Part shown: positions 6,573 through 13,489 of the stretch, in pieces
Position numbering within the stretch: position 1 is the stretch's first letter
Layout: every line of letters begins with the position of its first letter
Origin: an uncultured Bacilli bacterium
GTDB lineage: Bacteria > Bacillota_I > Bacilli_A > RF39 > UBA660
Assembly: GCA_934098455.1 (NCBI GenBank)
Contig: CAKOOU010000022.1
Span: forward strand, 1 to 17,965
DNA: 17,965 nucleotides
Direction of reading: 5' to 3'
The notes under the pieces: generated by a model
What the model saw: the letters and a program-made list of their open reading frames with translations, nothing else
Told to the model about the DNA's origin: nothing
The model's database searches: none
Made by a program: the position numbers and the translations under genes

Positions 6573-8177
6573 GTGAAAAGTATCATTAAAAATCAAAAAT
6601 TATTTTTTATATCTTTGATAGGTATTGTTATAGTTAGTGGTATTTTATTAACAACATTTGCTTATCAAACATTACAAGTAGAATATAAAAGTGGTAGTAA
6701 AGAAAAACTTACTGTAACATCTGGTGTGTTAGATGTAACATTTAATGTTACAAATAGAATAAATATGACTAATATGCCATTAGTCACTAGCTACAAAAGT
6801 GGTTCATATAGTGAATTCACTATTAATAATAGTAAAAGTGATGCTGATGCTTCTTATAGAATAAAATTAGTTGACATGGAATATAGTTCTAATTTAGTAA
6901 GCACTGATTTTAATTATACGTTATATAGTGTTACAAATAGTGAAATAATAGATGAAGGTAATTTCAGTTTATTATCAAATACTGAAATGGAGTTAAGCAG
7001 TTTTAGAACAATTTTAAAATCAAAAACTGAAACAGTTAGATTATATTTATGGTTAAAAGAAACAACTTCTAATCAAAACAATTTAGAAAATTCTTCTTTC
7101 AAAGGTAAGATACAGATTGAATCAATGTTTGACAGTGATGCACCTAAGAGATTAAATGATACAATTATTTCGAGCGCACAAAACGCAAAAGAAAATAATG
7201 ATTCAACAAGAACAATATATCAAGAAATCCCTTCAACAAAGCCAGCAGAAGAAATAAGCGGTGAAACAGAAAAAACATTAAGCACAGCACCAGATGATTA
7301 TGGAACAAGTTATTACTTTAGAGGAAATGTAATAGATAATTATGTGGATTTTGCAGGAATGTGTTGGAGAGTAGTACGTGTTTCTGGAAATGGAACTATT
7401 AAATTAATATTAGAGGACCAAGATAGTACATGTGCAACAAGTGACGGTAATTGGAACATACCAACCGAAACTGGTGGAACAGCAAAGACTGGTAATTTTG
7501 GATATATCCAGTATGCTGCAAATACTTTAACTGCAACTGATGGAACAAAAAATAGTGATACTAAATATATAATGGATTATTTAAATGGTAATTCTACTTC
7601 AATGGTAACTGCGTTTAAAAATTTTCAAACTGGACCTTTGGCAAAATATTTGATTTATTTAAACGTAGAAAATTGGTGTATAGATGATAATGCATACACA
7701 AGCAACAGTGATTTTTCAAAAACGTTAACTAACATTGAAATACTAAATAAACAAGTTAAAGGTGAGGAATATCTTTATAATTCTTATGTTCGTTTATATA
7801 AAAAGACAACGAAGGAGTCAACGTTGAAATGTGTTGGAACTATTATAAATAAGTTTAAAGATAATGAAAATATGTATGTTGGAACGTTAACAGCAGACGA
7901 AATTGTTTATACTGGTGCAAAATTTATGACAATTAATTCAAATTATTATTTGTATAATAATTATCAAAAAAGCAATTCTTTGATTTGGATACCTTTGACA
8001 CCAGCTTATTTTTCTGATACACGTGTGCGTGTTTTCCGCGCTAATAATGATGGTCGTTTGATTGAAGGATACGTAAATAGTAGTAATTTTTCTTTCCGTC
8101 CCGCAGTTTCACTTAATTCTTCCACAACAATAACTGGTGGAGATGGAACAAAGGCAAATGCCTACACAATAGGATAA
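6573..8177 (+). CDS. Secreted/anchored surface protein with variable C-terminal lectin-like domain (candidate DGR target 2)
   Basis: A 534-residue paralogue of the protein at 126-1754. It starts at GTG 6573 (an ATG two bases earlier is followed at once by a stop), with AGGTG seven bases upstream. A hydrophobic signal or anchor segment covers about residues 10-31 and ends in TTFAY. A beta-rich region follows to about 200. Then comes the shared block ETEKTLSTAPDDYGTSYYF and WRVVRVSGNGTIKLILED, shared Cys residues (NWCID, LKCVG), LTADEIVYTGA and NYYLYN. The final 44-residue block (IWIPLT to FRPAVSL) aligns without gaps with the first protein's end. No U-tailed terminator follows, so transcription may continue through the structured leader into lepB. 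A displayed binding protein is inferred; the ligand is unknown. Confidence 0.8.
   Translation: MKSIIKNQKLFFISLIGIVIVSGILLTTFAYQTLQVEYKSGSKEKLTVTSGVLDVTFNVTNRINMTNMPLVTSYKSGSYSEFTINNSKSDADASYRIKLVDMEYSSNLVSTDFNYTLYSVTNSEIIDEGNFSLLSNTEMELSSFRTILKSKTETVRLYLWLKETTSNQNNLENSSFKGKIQIESMFDSDAPKRLNDTIISSAQNAKENNDSTRTIYQEIPSTKPAEEISGETEKTLSTAPDDYGTSYYFRGNVIDNYVDFAGMCWRVVRVSGNGTIKLILEDQDSTCATSDGNWNIPTETGGTAKTGNFGYIQYAANTLTATDGTKNSDTKYIMDYLNGNSTSMVTAFKNFQTGPLAKYLIYLNVENWCIDDNAYTSNSDFSKTLTNIEILNKQVKGEEYLYNSYVRLYKKTTKESTLKCVGTIINKFKDNENMYVGTLTADEIVYTGAKFMTINSNYYLYNNYQKSNSLIWIPLTPAYFSDTRVRVFRANNDGRLIEGYVNSSNFSFRPAVSLNSSTTITGGDGTKANAYTIG
7983..8114 (+). other. Candidate DGR variable region 2
   Basis: Bases 7981-8100 contain 27 A, against 50 in the preceding 120. 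Arg is encoded repeatedly by CGT/CGC here, while AGA dominates elsewhere, and most codons end in T or C. The encoded block (IWIPLT to FRPAVSL) aligns gap-free over 44 residues with variable region 1, ending in the same FRP-x3-L frame. The bias is weaker than in region 1, so the evidence is moderate. Confidence 0.5.
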
Positions 8178-8345
8178 GATTAAGATAAGAATTAAAATTC
8201 TTATCGTCCATGAACTGGAAACTGAAATGTACAGCCTGAAAAAACTTTTCAGGCTGACTAAAAATATCTGCTAACAATAATCCGTGGGAGCAAGAATAAG
8301 CGTTAATAAAAAATAAGGGGATGTCGTGAGGAGTCACGAGAAATT
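8178..8345 (+). ncRNA. Hairpin-rich leader of unknown class between surface protein 2 and lepB
   Basis: Three inverted repeats lie in a stretch richer in G+C than its surroundings. The first is GATAAGAATT (8184-8193) with AATTCTTATC (8196-8205), seven bases after the stop codon and without a T run. The second is an 11-base stem at 8232-8242/8246-8256 with loop AAC, also without a T run. The third is TCGTGA (8324-8329) with TCACGA (8334-8339), loop GGAG. The last lies just ahead of the lepB ribosome binding site (GGAGG at 8349-8353), as in a cis-acting translational regulator. I see no open reading frame with a ribosome binding site in it. I could not assign it to a known riboswitch or ribosomal-protein leader. 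Alternatively the first hairpin may be a DGR-type cruciform downstream of variable region 2. Confidence 0.45.
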
Positions 8346-8359
8346 TTGGAGGTTAAATT

Positions 8360-8914
8360 ATGGAAAATAAAAAACATACATATAAAGATTCATTAAAAGA
8401 ATTAATACCATATGCAATAATAATATTAGTTGTAGTATTAATTAGAACCTTTTTAATAACACCTATTAAAGTAAATGGAACAAGTATGGTAAGTACTTTA
8501 AATGATGGAGATACAATGATTCTAAATAAAATAAATTATAAATTAAATGATATTAAAAGATTTAATATTGTTGTTATAAAGACTAGTGAATCTTATTTAA
8601 TAAAAAGAGTTATAGGATTACCTAATGAAAAAATTAAATATGAAGTAAAAGACAATACTGGTATATTATATATTAATGGTAAGAAAATAGAAGAAACATT
8701 TATAGATGATGAAACTAAATCAAAAACATGTTTTAATGATAGTGAATTATGTAAAGATGGTATAACTATACCAAATAATTATTACTTTGTAATGGGGGAT
8801 AATAGAGGAGATTCTATAGATAGTAGAATTATAGGAGTAGTAAATAAAAAAGATATTACAGGTACTACTAAATTAGTTTTATTTCCTATAAAAGATTTTG
8901 GAATAGTTAAGTAG
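8360..8914 (+). CDS. lepB: Signal peptidase I
   Basis: A 184-residue membrane protease that removes signal peptides on the outer face of the membrane. There is one N-terminal transmembrane helix (about 14-33). The catalytic Ser42 is in NGTSM, the general base Lys82 is in LIKRVIGLP, and the box E motif GDNRGDSIDSR follows near residue 143. Ser/Lys catalysis makes it the bacterial type, not the Ser/His SipW type that would be expected to process TasA-like proteins. GGAGG lies six bases before the ATG. lepB-ylqF-rnhB is a common order in Bacillota; here a RhuM-type gene lies between lepB and rbgA. The secreted paralogue immediately upstream may be co-transcribed, since only non-terminator hairpins separate them. 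Confidence 0.93.
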   Translation: MENKKHTYKDSLKELIPYAIIILVVVLIRTFLITPIKVNGTSMVSTLNDGDTMILNKINYKLNDIKRFNIVVIKTSESYLIKRVIGLPNEKIKYEVKDNTGILYINGKKIEETFIDDETKSKTCFNDSELCKDGITIPNNYYFVMGDNRGDSIDSRIIGVVNKKDITGTTKLVLFPIKDFGIVK

Positions 8915-8929
8915 AGTATTCTACTTTTT
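8909..8929 (+). terminator. Intrinsic terminator of lepB
   Basis: AAGTAGA (8909-8915) pairs with TCTACTT (8920-8926), loop GTAT, followed by T to 8929. The stem includes the stop codon. Confidence 0.75.
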
Positions 8930-8953
8930 ATTTTGAAACAATGTGTACAGTTA

Positions 8954-8983
8954 TTGACAGATGTTTGTTCATTGTAGTATAGT
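8954..8983 (+). promoter_or_regulatory. Strong sigma-A-type promoter
   Basis: A perfect -35 TTGACA (8954-8959), an 18-base spacer and -10 TATAGT (8978-8983) predict a start near 8990. It directly precedes the rbgA-like remnant at 9002-9054. It was probably the original rbgA promoter and now reads first into the RhuM-type gene. It lies in a 302-base stretch without an intact gene (8915-9216), which otherwise holds the remnant and AT-rich sequence with a weak hairpin near 9091-9113. Confidence 0.7.
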
Positions 8984-9001
8984 TTATTTAATGAGAATTA
9001 T

Positions 9002-9054
9002 GGAAGTGAAAAAAATTAATAATAAAAATTTAAACAAAATAAATATCAACCGGT
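9002..9054 (+). pseudogene. Remnant copy of the rbgA 5' end
   Basis: These 53 bases align without gaps to 10361-10413 (ribosome binding site plus first codons of rbgA), with 46 identical. The reading NNKNLNKININ matches NNENLNKTNIN of the intact gene, but the start ATG is ATT and the next codons run CGG TAA instead of TGG TTT. Similarity stops abruptly after 9054, where the intervening segment begins. Confidence 0.75.
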
Positions 9055-9216
9055 AAAGAACGACTTACTTAAAACCACTCACAAACCAGTATAAATAAAG
9101 CATTTTCTATTTATTTCTTTTTACATTTTTTAGGCAAAATTTTTAAGAGAATTCAAAAAAGGATGGTAATTACGATTGATGGAAAATTAAGATTTTAGAT
9201 ATAGGAGATGATAAAA

Positions 9217-10219
9217 GTGACAAAAGATTTAATTATAAGAAGTAGTAGTGCGGAATTCTTAATATTTGAAAGGCAAACACACGATAAAGGAATTCAAGTT
9301 AGATTTGAAGATGGTGATTTGTGGTTAACACAGAAAGCTATTGGAGAACTTTTTAATGTGGACAGGACAGTAATTACCAAGCATATTAAAAATATATATT
9401 CTGAACTTGAATTAAATGAAAATTCAACCAGTGCAAATTATGCACTAGTTCAAAAAGAGGAAAATAGAGAGATTACTAGAAATGTATTATATTATAACTT
9501 GGATATGGTCATTTCAATAGGCTATAGGAAAAATTCAGACAGAGCTATACAATTTAGAAGGTGGGCAACTTATATATTAAAAGAGTTTTTAAAAAAGGGT
9601 TATATAATAGACAAAAAAAGGATGGCAAATGGAGCGTTCTTTGATGAAGACTATTATGAGTCCTTGCTTGCAGAAATAAGGGAGATAAGACTATCAGAAA
9701 GGCGATTTTATCAGAAAGTTACTGATATTTATGCAACAAGTGTAGATTATGACAAAAAGTCTCCTACAACAATTAAATTTTTTAAAAAGGTGCAGAATAA
9801 AATGCACTTTGCAGTTTCTCATCAAACTGCAGCAGAAATAATATATAACAGATCTGACTCAGAAAAGGAACATATGGGTCTTACATCTTGGAAAAATTTT
9901 AGAAACAGATGTAATAATAGCCAAAAACTATTTATCTAAAGAAGAGTTAGAAAGTTTAGAACTAATAGTATCCGCCTTTTTGGATTTAGCAGAAAATAGA
10001 GCAAAAAGGCACATTCCAATGACAATGGAAGACTGGGCAATAAGAATCGATAAATTTTTACTTGCAGATGATTTAGATGTGTTAAAAGATGCTGGAAAAA
10101 TATCACATGAAATTGCTTGTGATAAAGCATTAACAGAATTTGAAAAATATAGAATTAAACAAGATAAATTATACAAATCAGATTTTGATTTATTGATGGA
10201 AGAAACAGACAAATTATGA
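9217..10219 (+). pseudogene. RhuM-family protein, frameshifted
   Basis: The first frame runs to 9939, with residues typical of the RhuM/virulence-protein family: FEDGDLWLTQKAIGELFNVD (an HTH-like segment), YYNLDMVISIGYR, QFRRWATYIL.EFLKKGY, FYQKVTDIYATSVDYD and HFAVSHQTAAEII. After GLTSWKN it goes out of frame. The family's continuation then resumes in the +1 frame (ILETDVIIAKNYLSKEEL, FLDLAENRAKRHIPM, ISHEIACDKA) to the TGA at 10217-10219. The loop that usually separates WKN from the ILxxDV strand is missing, so a short out-of-frame deletion between AAAAAT repeats is likely. AGGAG at 9203-9207 suits GTG 9217 better than the abutting ATG 9208. The gene separates lepB from rbgA and looks acquired. 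RhuM function is poorly understood; it is often found in mobile islands. Confidence 0.75.
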
Positions 10220-10225
10220 TATGAA

Positions 10226-10324
10226 ATGAATGTATCATTAAAAATAAACAATGTAGATACAGGTAATCCATGGGTTAAAGAAAATATAAAAAAATTAGAA
10301 GATGTAAATTATTATAAAAAATAA
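10226..10324 (+). CDS. Possible 32-residue remnant ORF
   Basis: Beginning seven bases after the RhuM stop and in the same frame, an ATG opens a 32-residue reading frame containing GNPWVKENIKKLEDVNYYKK. No clear ribosome binding site precedes it. I do not recognise the family. It may be the tail of a gene lost when the RhuM segment arrived, or chance. Confidence is low. Confidence 0.2.
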   Translation: MNVSLKINNVDTGNPWVKENIKKLEDVNYYKK

Positions 10325-10373
10325 ATGTATGCAATTTGATAAATAGATTTTAACAAATGAGGAAGTGAAAATA

Positions 10374-11255
10374 ATGAATAATGAAAATTTAAACAAAACA
10401 AATATAAATTGGTTTCCAGGACATATGCAAAAAACTAAAAGACAAATAAGTGAATTATTACCACTTATTGATGTAGTATATGAATTAATAGATAGTAGAA
10501 TACCATATTCTAGTAAGATTGTTGATATAGATAATACTATAAAAAATAAACCTAGAATACTTATTATGACTAAATATGATTTATGTGATAAAGAGGAAAC
10601 TAATAAGTGGATTAAATATTATGAAAATAAAGGATATAAAGTAATAAAAGCAAATCTAAATACAAATGATAGTATTAAAAATATAATTTATGAAACAAAT
10701 AGTTTAATGGAAAATATTAATCAAAAAAGAAATAATAGTGGTATGAAAGAAAAAGTAATAAAAGCTTTAGTAATAGGCATTCCAAATGTTGGAAAAAGTA
10801 CATTAATTAATAAGATGGCTGGTAAAAAAGTTGCAAATGTTGGTAATAAACCTGGAGTTACTAAAAATTTAGTGTGGTTAAAAACAAAAAGTAATGTATT
10901 GCTGTTAGACACCCCAGGAATATTATGGCCTAAATTTGATAATCAAAAAGTTGCACTTAATTTAGCAAGTATGACTGCAATTAGACAAGAAATACTTGAT
11001 AAAGATGAACTTGCTGTATATATTTTAAATACATTAGATAAATATTATCCTAATATATTAAAAGAAAGATATAATATTGATTGTGTAGAAGAAGATATTT
11101 GTGAAACTTATGATATAATTGGAAAGAAAATAGGTGCTATTGTAAGTAGAGGAGAAATAGATTATAATAGAGTTAGCGAATATATTTTAAATGATATTAA
11201 AAATGAATATGTAAAAGGAATAACTTTTGATAGGATGAGTGATTATGAATTATAA
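10374..11255 (+). CDS. rbgA: Ribosome biogenesis GTPase RbgA (YlqF)
   Basis: A 293-residue circularly permuted GTPase needed for late 50S assembly. The family signature INWFPGHMQKTKR is at the start. Then come G4 as TKYD (usually NKxD), P-loop GIPNVGKST, the G2 Thr in KPGVTKN, G3 DTPGIL, and the C-terminal helical domain that contacts rRNA. ATG 10374 is preferred over GTG 10365 because GAGGAAG (10359-10365) is eight bases before it. No strong promoter lies immediately upstream; the good one at 8954-8983 is now on the far side of the RhuM segment. The following regulator overlaps its end by 11 bases. Confidence 0.93.
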   Translation: MNNENLNKTNINWFPGHMQKTKRQISELLPLIDVVYELIDSRIPYSSKIVDIDNTIKNKPRILIMTKYDLCDKEETNKWIKYYENKGYKVIKANLNTNDSIKNIIYETNSLMENINQKRNNSGMKEKVIKALVIGIPNVGKSTLINKMAGKKVANVGNKPGVTKNLVWLKTKSNVLLLDTPGILWPKFDNQKVALNLASMTAIRQEILDKDELAVYILNTLDKYYPNILKERYNIDCVEEDICETYDIIGKKIGAIVSRGEIDYNRVSEYILNDIKNEYVKGITFDRMSDYEL

Positions 11256-11553
11256 ACAACAAGAAGAAAAAGCAGTTAAAATAAAATATGTTTTAGAGGA
11301 ATTTAGAAAATATAAAAATGAGATAATTAATTTAAAAGAATTATCAAATTTGACTTCTATTTCTACAAGTTCATTGCAAAGGTATTTAAAAGAGGATATG
11401 TTAAGATATGTCAGTAAAGAGGAATATCAAGAAATAGAATTATGGCTTCAAAATGCAAAAAAAGACGGACTAAGTCGAGGAGGTACTAATTCTCAAATAA
11501 ATAATAGTTATACAAAAGATGAAATAGGTAGATTTAATGGAAACAAAAGATAA
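11245..11553 (+). CDS. SpoIIID-like small HTH regulator
   Basis: A 102-residue protein, with ATG 11245 overlapping the end of rbgA; AGGATGAG (11232-11239) precedes it. Residues about 15-50 form a predicted helix-turn-helix (NLKELSNLTSISTSSLQRYL). The C-terminal part LSRGGTNSQINNSYTKDEI resembles the basic LRGGEATKLKYKKDEI tail of the sporulation regulator SpoIIID. That resemblance is my own recollection, not an alignment. It lies between rbgA and rnhB with overlaps on both sides, so it is expressed with them. A DNA-binding role is likely; nothing here shows that the organism sporulates. Confidence 0.6.
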   Translation: MNYKQQEEKAVKIKYVLEEFRKYKNEIINLKELSNLTSISTSSLQRYLKEDMLRYVSKEEYQEIELWLQNAKKDGLSRGGTNSQINNSYTKDEIGRFNGNKR

Positions 11554-12163
11554 TATTGATTTATTAGCATATGAAAAAGAATTATACAAAAAAGGTATTA
11601 AATACATTGCTGGAGTTGATGAAGTTGGGCGTGGCCCTTTAATTGGACCTGTAGTAGCTGCTGCTGTTATATTACCTATAAACTATACATTAAAAGGATT
11701 AACAGATTCTAAAAAATTAAGTGAGAAAAAAAGAGATTTATTTTATAAAATTATTGAACAAGACGCAATTAGTATTGGGGTAGGAATTATAAGTGAAGAC
11801 AAAATTGATGAGGTAAATATATATGAAGCAACAAAACTTGCTATGAAAGATGCTATTAACAAATTAAAAATAAAACCAGAACATATACTTATAGATGCCA
11901 TGCCACTTGATTTAGAAATTCCAACTACTAGCATAATAAAAGGTGATGCAAAAAGTGAAAGTATTGCAGCAGCAAGTGTCATTGCTAAAGTAACTAGGGA
12001 TAGTATGATGTATGAATTAGATAAAAAATATCCAATGTACGGATTTGGTAATCATAAAGGATATCCTACAAAGAAGCATATTGAAGCTATAAATGAATTT
12101 GGACTAATTCCGGGATATAGAAAAACATATGCACCTATAAAAGACATAATAAAGGAGAAATAA
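11537..12163 (+). CDS. rnhB: Ribonuclease HII
   Basis: A 208-residue nuclease that removes ribonucleotides and RNA from RNA-DNA duplexes. The catalytic acidic residues are visible: Asp28 and Glu29 in GVDEVGRGP, Asp120 in ILIDAM, and Asp155 in KVTRD. The conserved DSKKLSEKKR, SIAAASVIAKVTRD and YGFGNHKGYPTKKH blocks are present, so the enzyme looks complete. It overlaps the preceding regulator by 17 bases; ftsY begins two bases after its stop codon. Confidence 0.95.
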   Translation: METKDNIDLLAYEKELYKKGIKYIAGVDEVGRGPLIGPVVAAAVILPINYTLKGLTDSKKLSEKKRDLFYKIIEQDAISIGVGIISEDKIDEVNIYEATKLAMKDAINKLKIKPEHILIDAMPLDLEIPTTSIIKGDAKSESIAAASVIAKVTRDSMMYELDKKYPMYGFGNHKGYPTKKHIEAINEFGLIPGYRKTYAPIKDIIKEK

Positions 12164-12164
12164 T

Positions 12165-13136
12165 ATGGGATTATTTGATAAATTTAAAAGTGTTTTTAAA
12201 AAAGAAGACAAAAAAGATATTGAAATATATGATCAAGGATTAGAAAAAACAAGAAAAGAATTTGTTAATGAACTTAATTTGTTAGGAATAAAATATACTA
12301 AAGTTAGTGATGAATACTTTGAAGAATTAGAAAGTTTATTAATAAAAGCAGATATTGGTGTAAATACCGTATTTGAGTTTGTAGAAAGATTAAAAAAACG
12401 TGTAAAACATGAAAACATTACTGATACAGAATTTTTAAAAGAAGTTATAGTTGATGAATTATTCATGATTTATGTTGAAGGAGAAAATATTACTGATAAA
12501 ATAAATATGAGTCAAGATGGTCCAACAGTATTATTATTTGTTGGTGTTAATGGAGTAGGGAAAACTACTACTATTGGTAAGCTTGCAAATAAGTATATTA
12601 AAGAAGGAAAGAAAGTTATGCTTATTGCAGGAGATACATTTAGAGCTGGAGCGGTAGAGCAACTTAAAATCTGGGCAGATAGGACAAATTCATTGTTTTT
12701 TGGTAAAGAAAATATTGACCCTGCTGGTGTTGTTTATGAAGGCTTAGAAATTGCAAAAAAAGAAAATGCAGATATTGTACTGATAGATACAGCAGGTAGA
12801 CTTCAAAATAAAGTTAATTTAATGAACGAACTAGAAAAAATAAATAAGGTTATAGGAAAAATAATTCCTAATGCTCCTCATGAAACATTACTCATAATAG
12901 ATGCTACAACTGGACAAAATGGTATCTTACAAGCAGAAAGTTTTAAGAGTATTACTAATATAACTGGTATTGTATTAACAAAACTAGATGGCACAGCAAA
13001 AGGAGGAATAGTATTAGCAATAAAAGAATGTGTTGGTATACCAGTTAAATTTATAGGTTTAGGAGAAGGGTTAGACGACCTTAAATCATTTGATATTGAA
13101 GAATATATTTATGGATTATTTAAGGATATGATGTAA
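12165..13136 (+). CDS. ftsY: Signal recognition particle receptor FtsY
   Basis: A 323-residue SRP GTPase that docks SRP-ribosome complexes at the membrane. It consists of a short charged N-terminus, an N domain, then a G domain: P-loop GVNGVGKTTT (near residue 126), GDTFRAGAVEQL, DTAGR (near 207), TKLDGTAKGG (near 272) and the GLGEGLDDLKSFD closing motif. The long acidic A domain of Gram-negative FtsY is absent, as usual in Bacillota. AAAGGAG precedes the ATG. The stop codon overlaps the start of ylxM (TAATG). Confidence 0.96.
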   Translation: MGLFDKFKSVFKKEDKKDIEIYDQGLEKTRKEFVNELNLLGIKYTKVSDEYFEELESLLIKADIGVNTVFEFVERLKKRVKHENITDTEFLKEVIVDELFMIYVEGENITDKINMSQDGPTVLLFVGVNGVGKTTTIGKLANKYIKEGKKVMLIAGDTFRAGAVEQLKIWADRTNSLFFGKENIDPAGVVYEGLEIAKKENADIVLIDTAGRLQNKVNLMNELEKINKVIGKIIPNAPHETLLIIDATTGQNGILQAESFKSITNITGIVLTKLDGTAKGGIVLAIKECVGIPVKFIGLGEGLDDLKSFDIEEYIYGLFKDMM

Positions 13137-13420
13137 TGGAAGAAAGAGATTATTTAATAACATTGTTTGAATACTACAAAAATTTATTAACTTCAAAACA
13201 ACAAGAATACTTTATTGATTATTATTATGATAATTTAACTATGGAAGAGATTGCTATTAATGATAATGTATCAAAAAATGCTGTTAGCAAACAAATAAAA
13301 ATAATAAAAGAAAAACTTGAATATTATGAAGATGAATTAAATTTATATAGTAATAGTATTAATATAAAGAAAATAATAAAAGATAAAGAAATACTTAATA
13401 GTATTATAGAATATATCTAA
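13136..13420 (+). CDS. ylxM: YlxM/p13-family DNA-binding protein
   Basis: A 94-residue protein. An N-terminal helix (LFEYYKNLLTSKQQEYFIDY) is followed by a helix-turn-helix like sigma-factor region 4 (LTMEEIAINDNVSKNAVSKQ). This is the YlxM family, usually encoded between ftsY and ffh and thought to modulate the SRP pathway. It overlaps ftsY by one base. ffh does not follow; a terminator and two minus-strand genes do. Confidence 0.9.
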   Translation: MEERDYLITLFEYYKNLLTSKQQEYFIDYYYDNLTMEEIAINDNVSKNAVSKQIKIIKEKLEYYEDELNLYSNSINIKKIIKDKEILNSIIEYI

Positions 13421-13436
13421 TTGATATATTTTTTTT
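13410..13436 (+). terminator. Intrinsic terminator of the rbgA-ylxM unit
   Basis: AATATATC (13410-13417) pairs with GATATATT (13423-13430), loop TAATT, followed by a T run to 13436. The stem overlaps the end of ylxM. Confidence 0.8.
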
Positions 13437-13465
13437 ATGAAATCATACTGAATTTTACATAAACT

Positions 13466-13489
13466 AAAAAGAACCAACATTAGGTTCTT
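13466..13489 (-). terminator. Intrinsic terminator of the PBP gene
   Basis: On the minus strand, AAGAACC pairs with GGTTCTT around a seven-base loop and is followed by a T run (13466-13470 complement). The hairpin overlaps the stop codon. Confidence 0.75.

Noticed and set aside
8184..8256. Ordinary intrinsic terminator for surface protein 2
   Set aside because: Both hairpins are strong but neither is followed by a T run, unlike the other terminators in this window.
9890..9905. Programmed -1 frameshift at A AAT TTT in the RhuM gene
   Set aside because: A -1 slip leads straight to TAG; the family's continuation is in the +1 frame and a loop is missing, so a deletion fits better.
9928..10251. 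107-residue minus-strand reading frame
   Set aside because: It is antisense to the RhuM C-terminal part, whose residues match the family; no ribosome binding site or domain on the minus strand.
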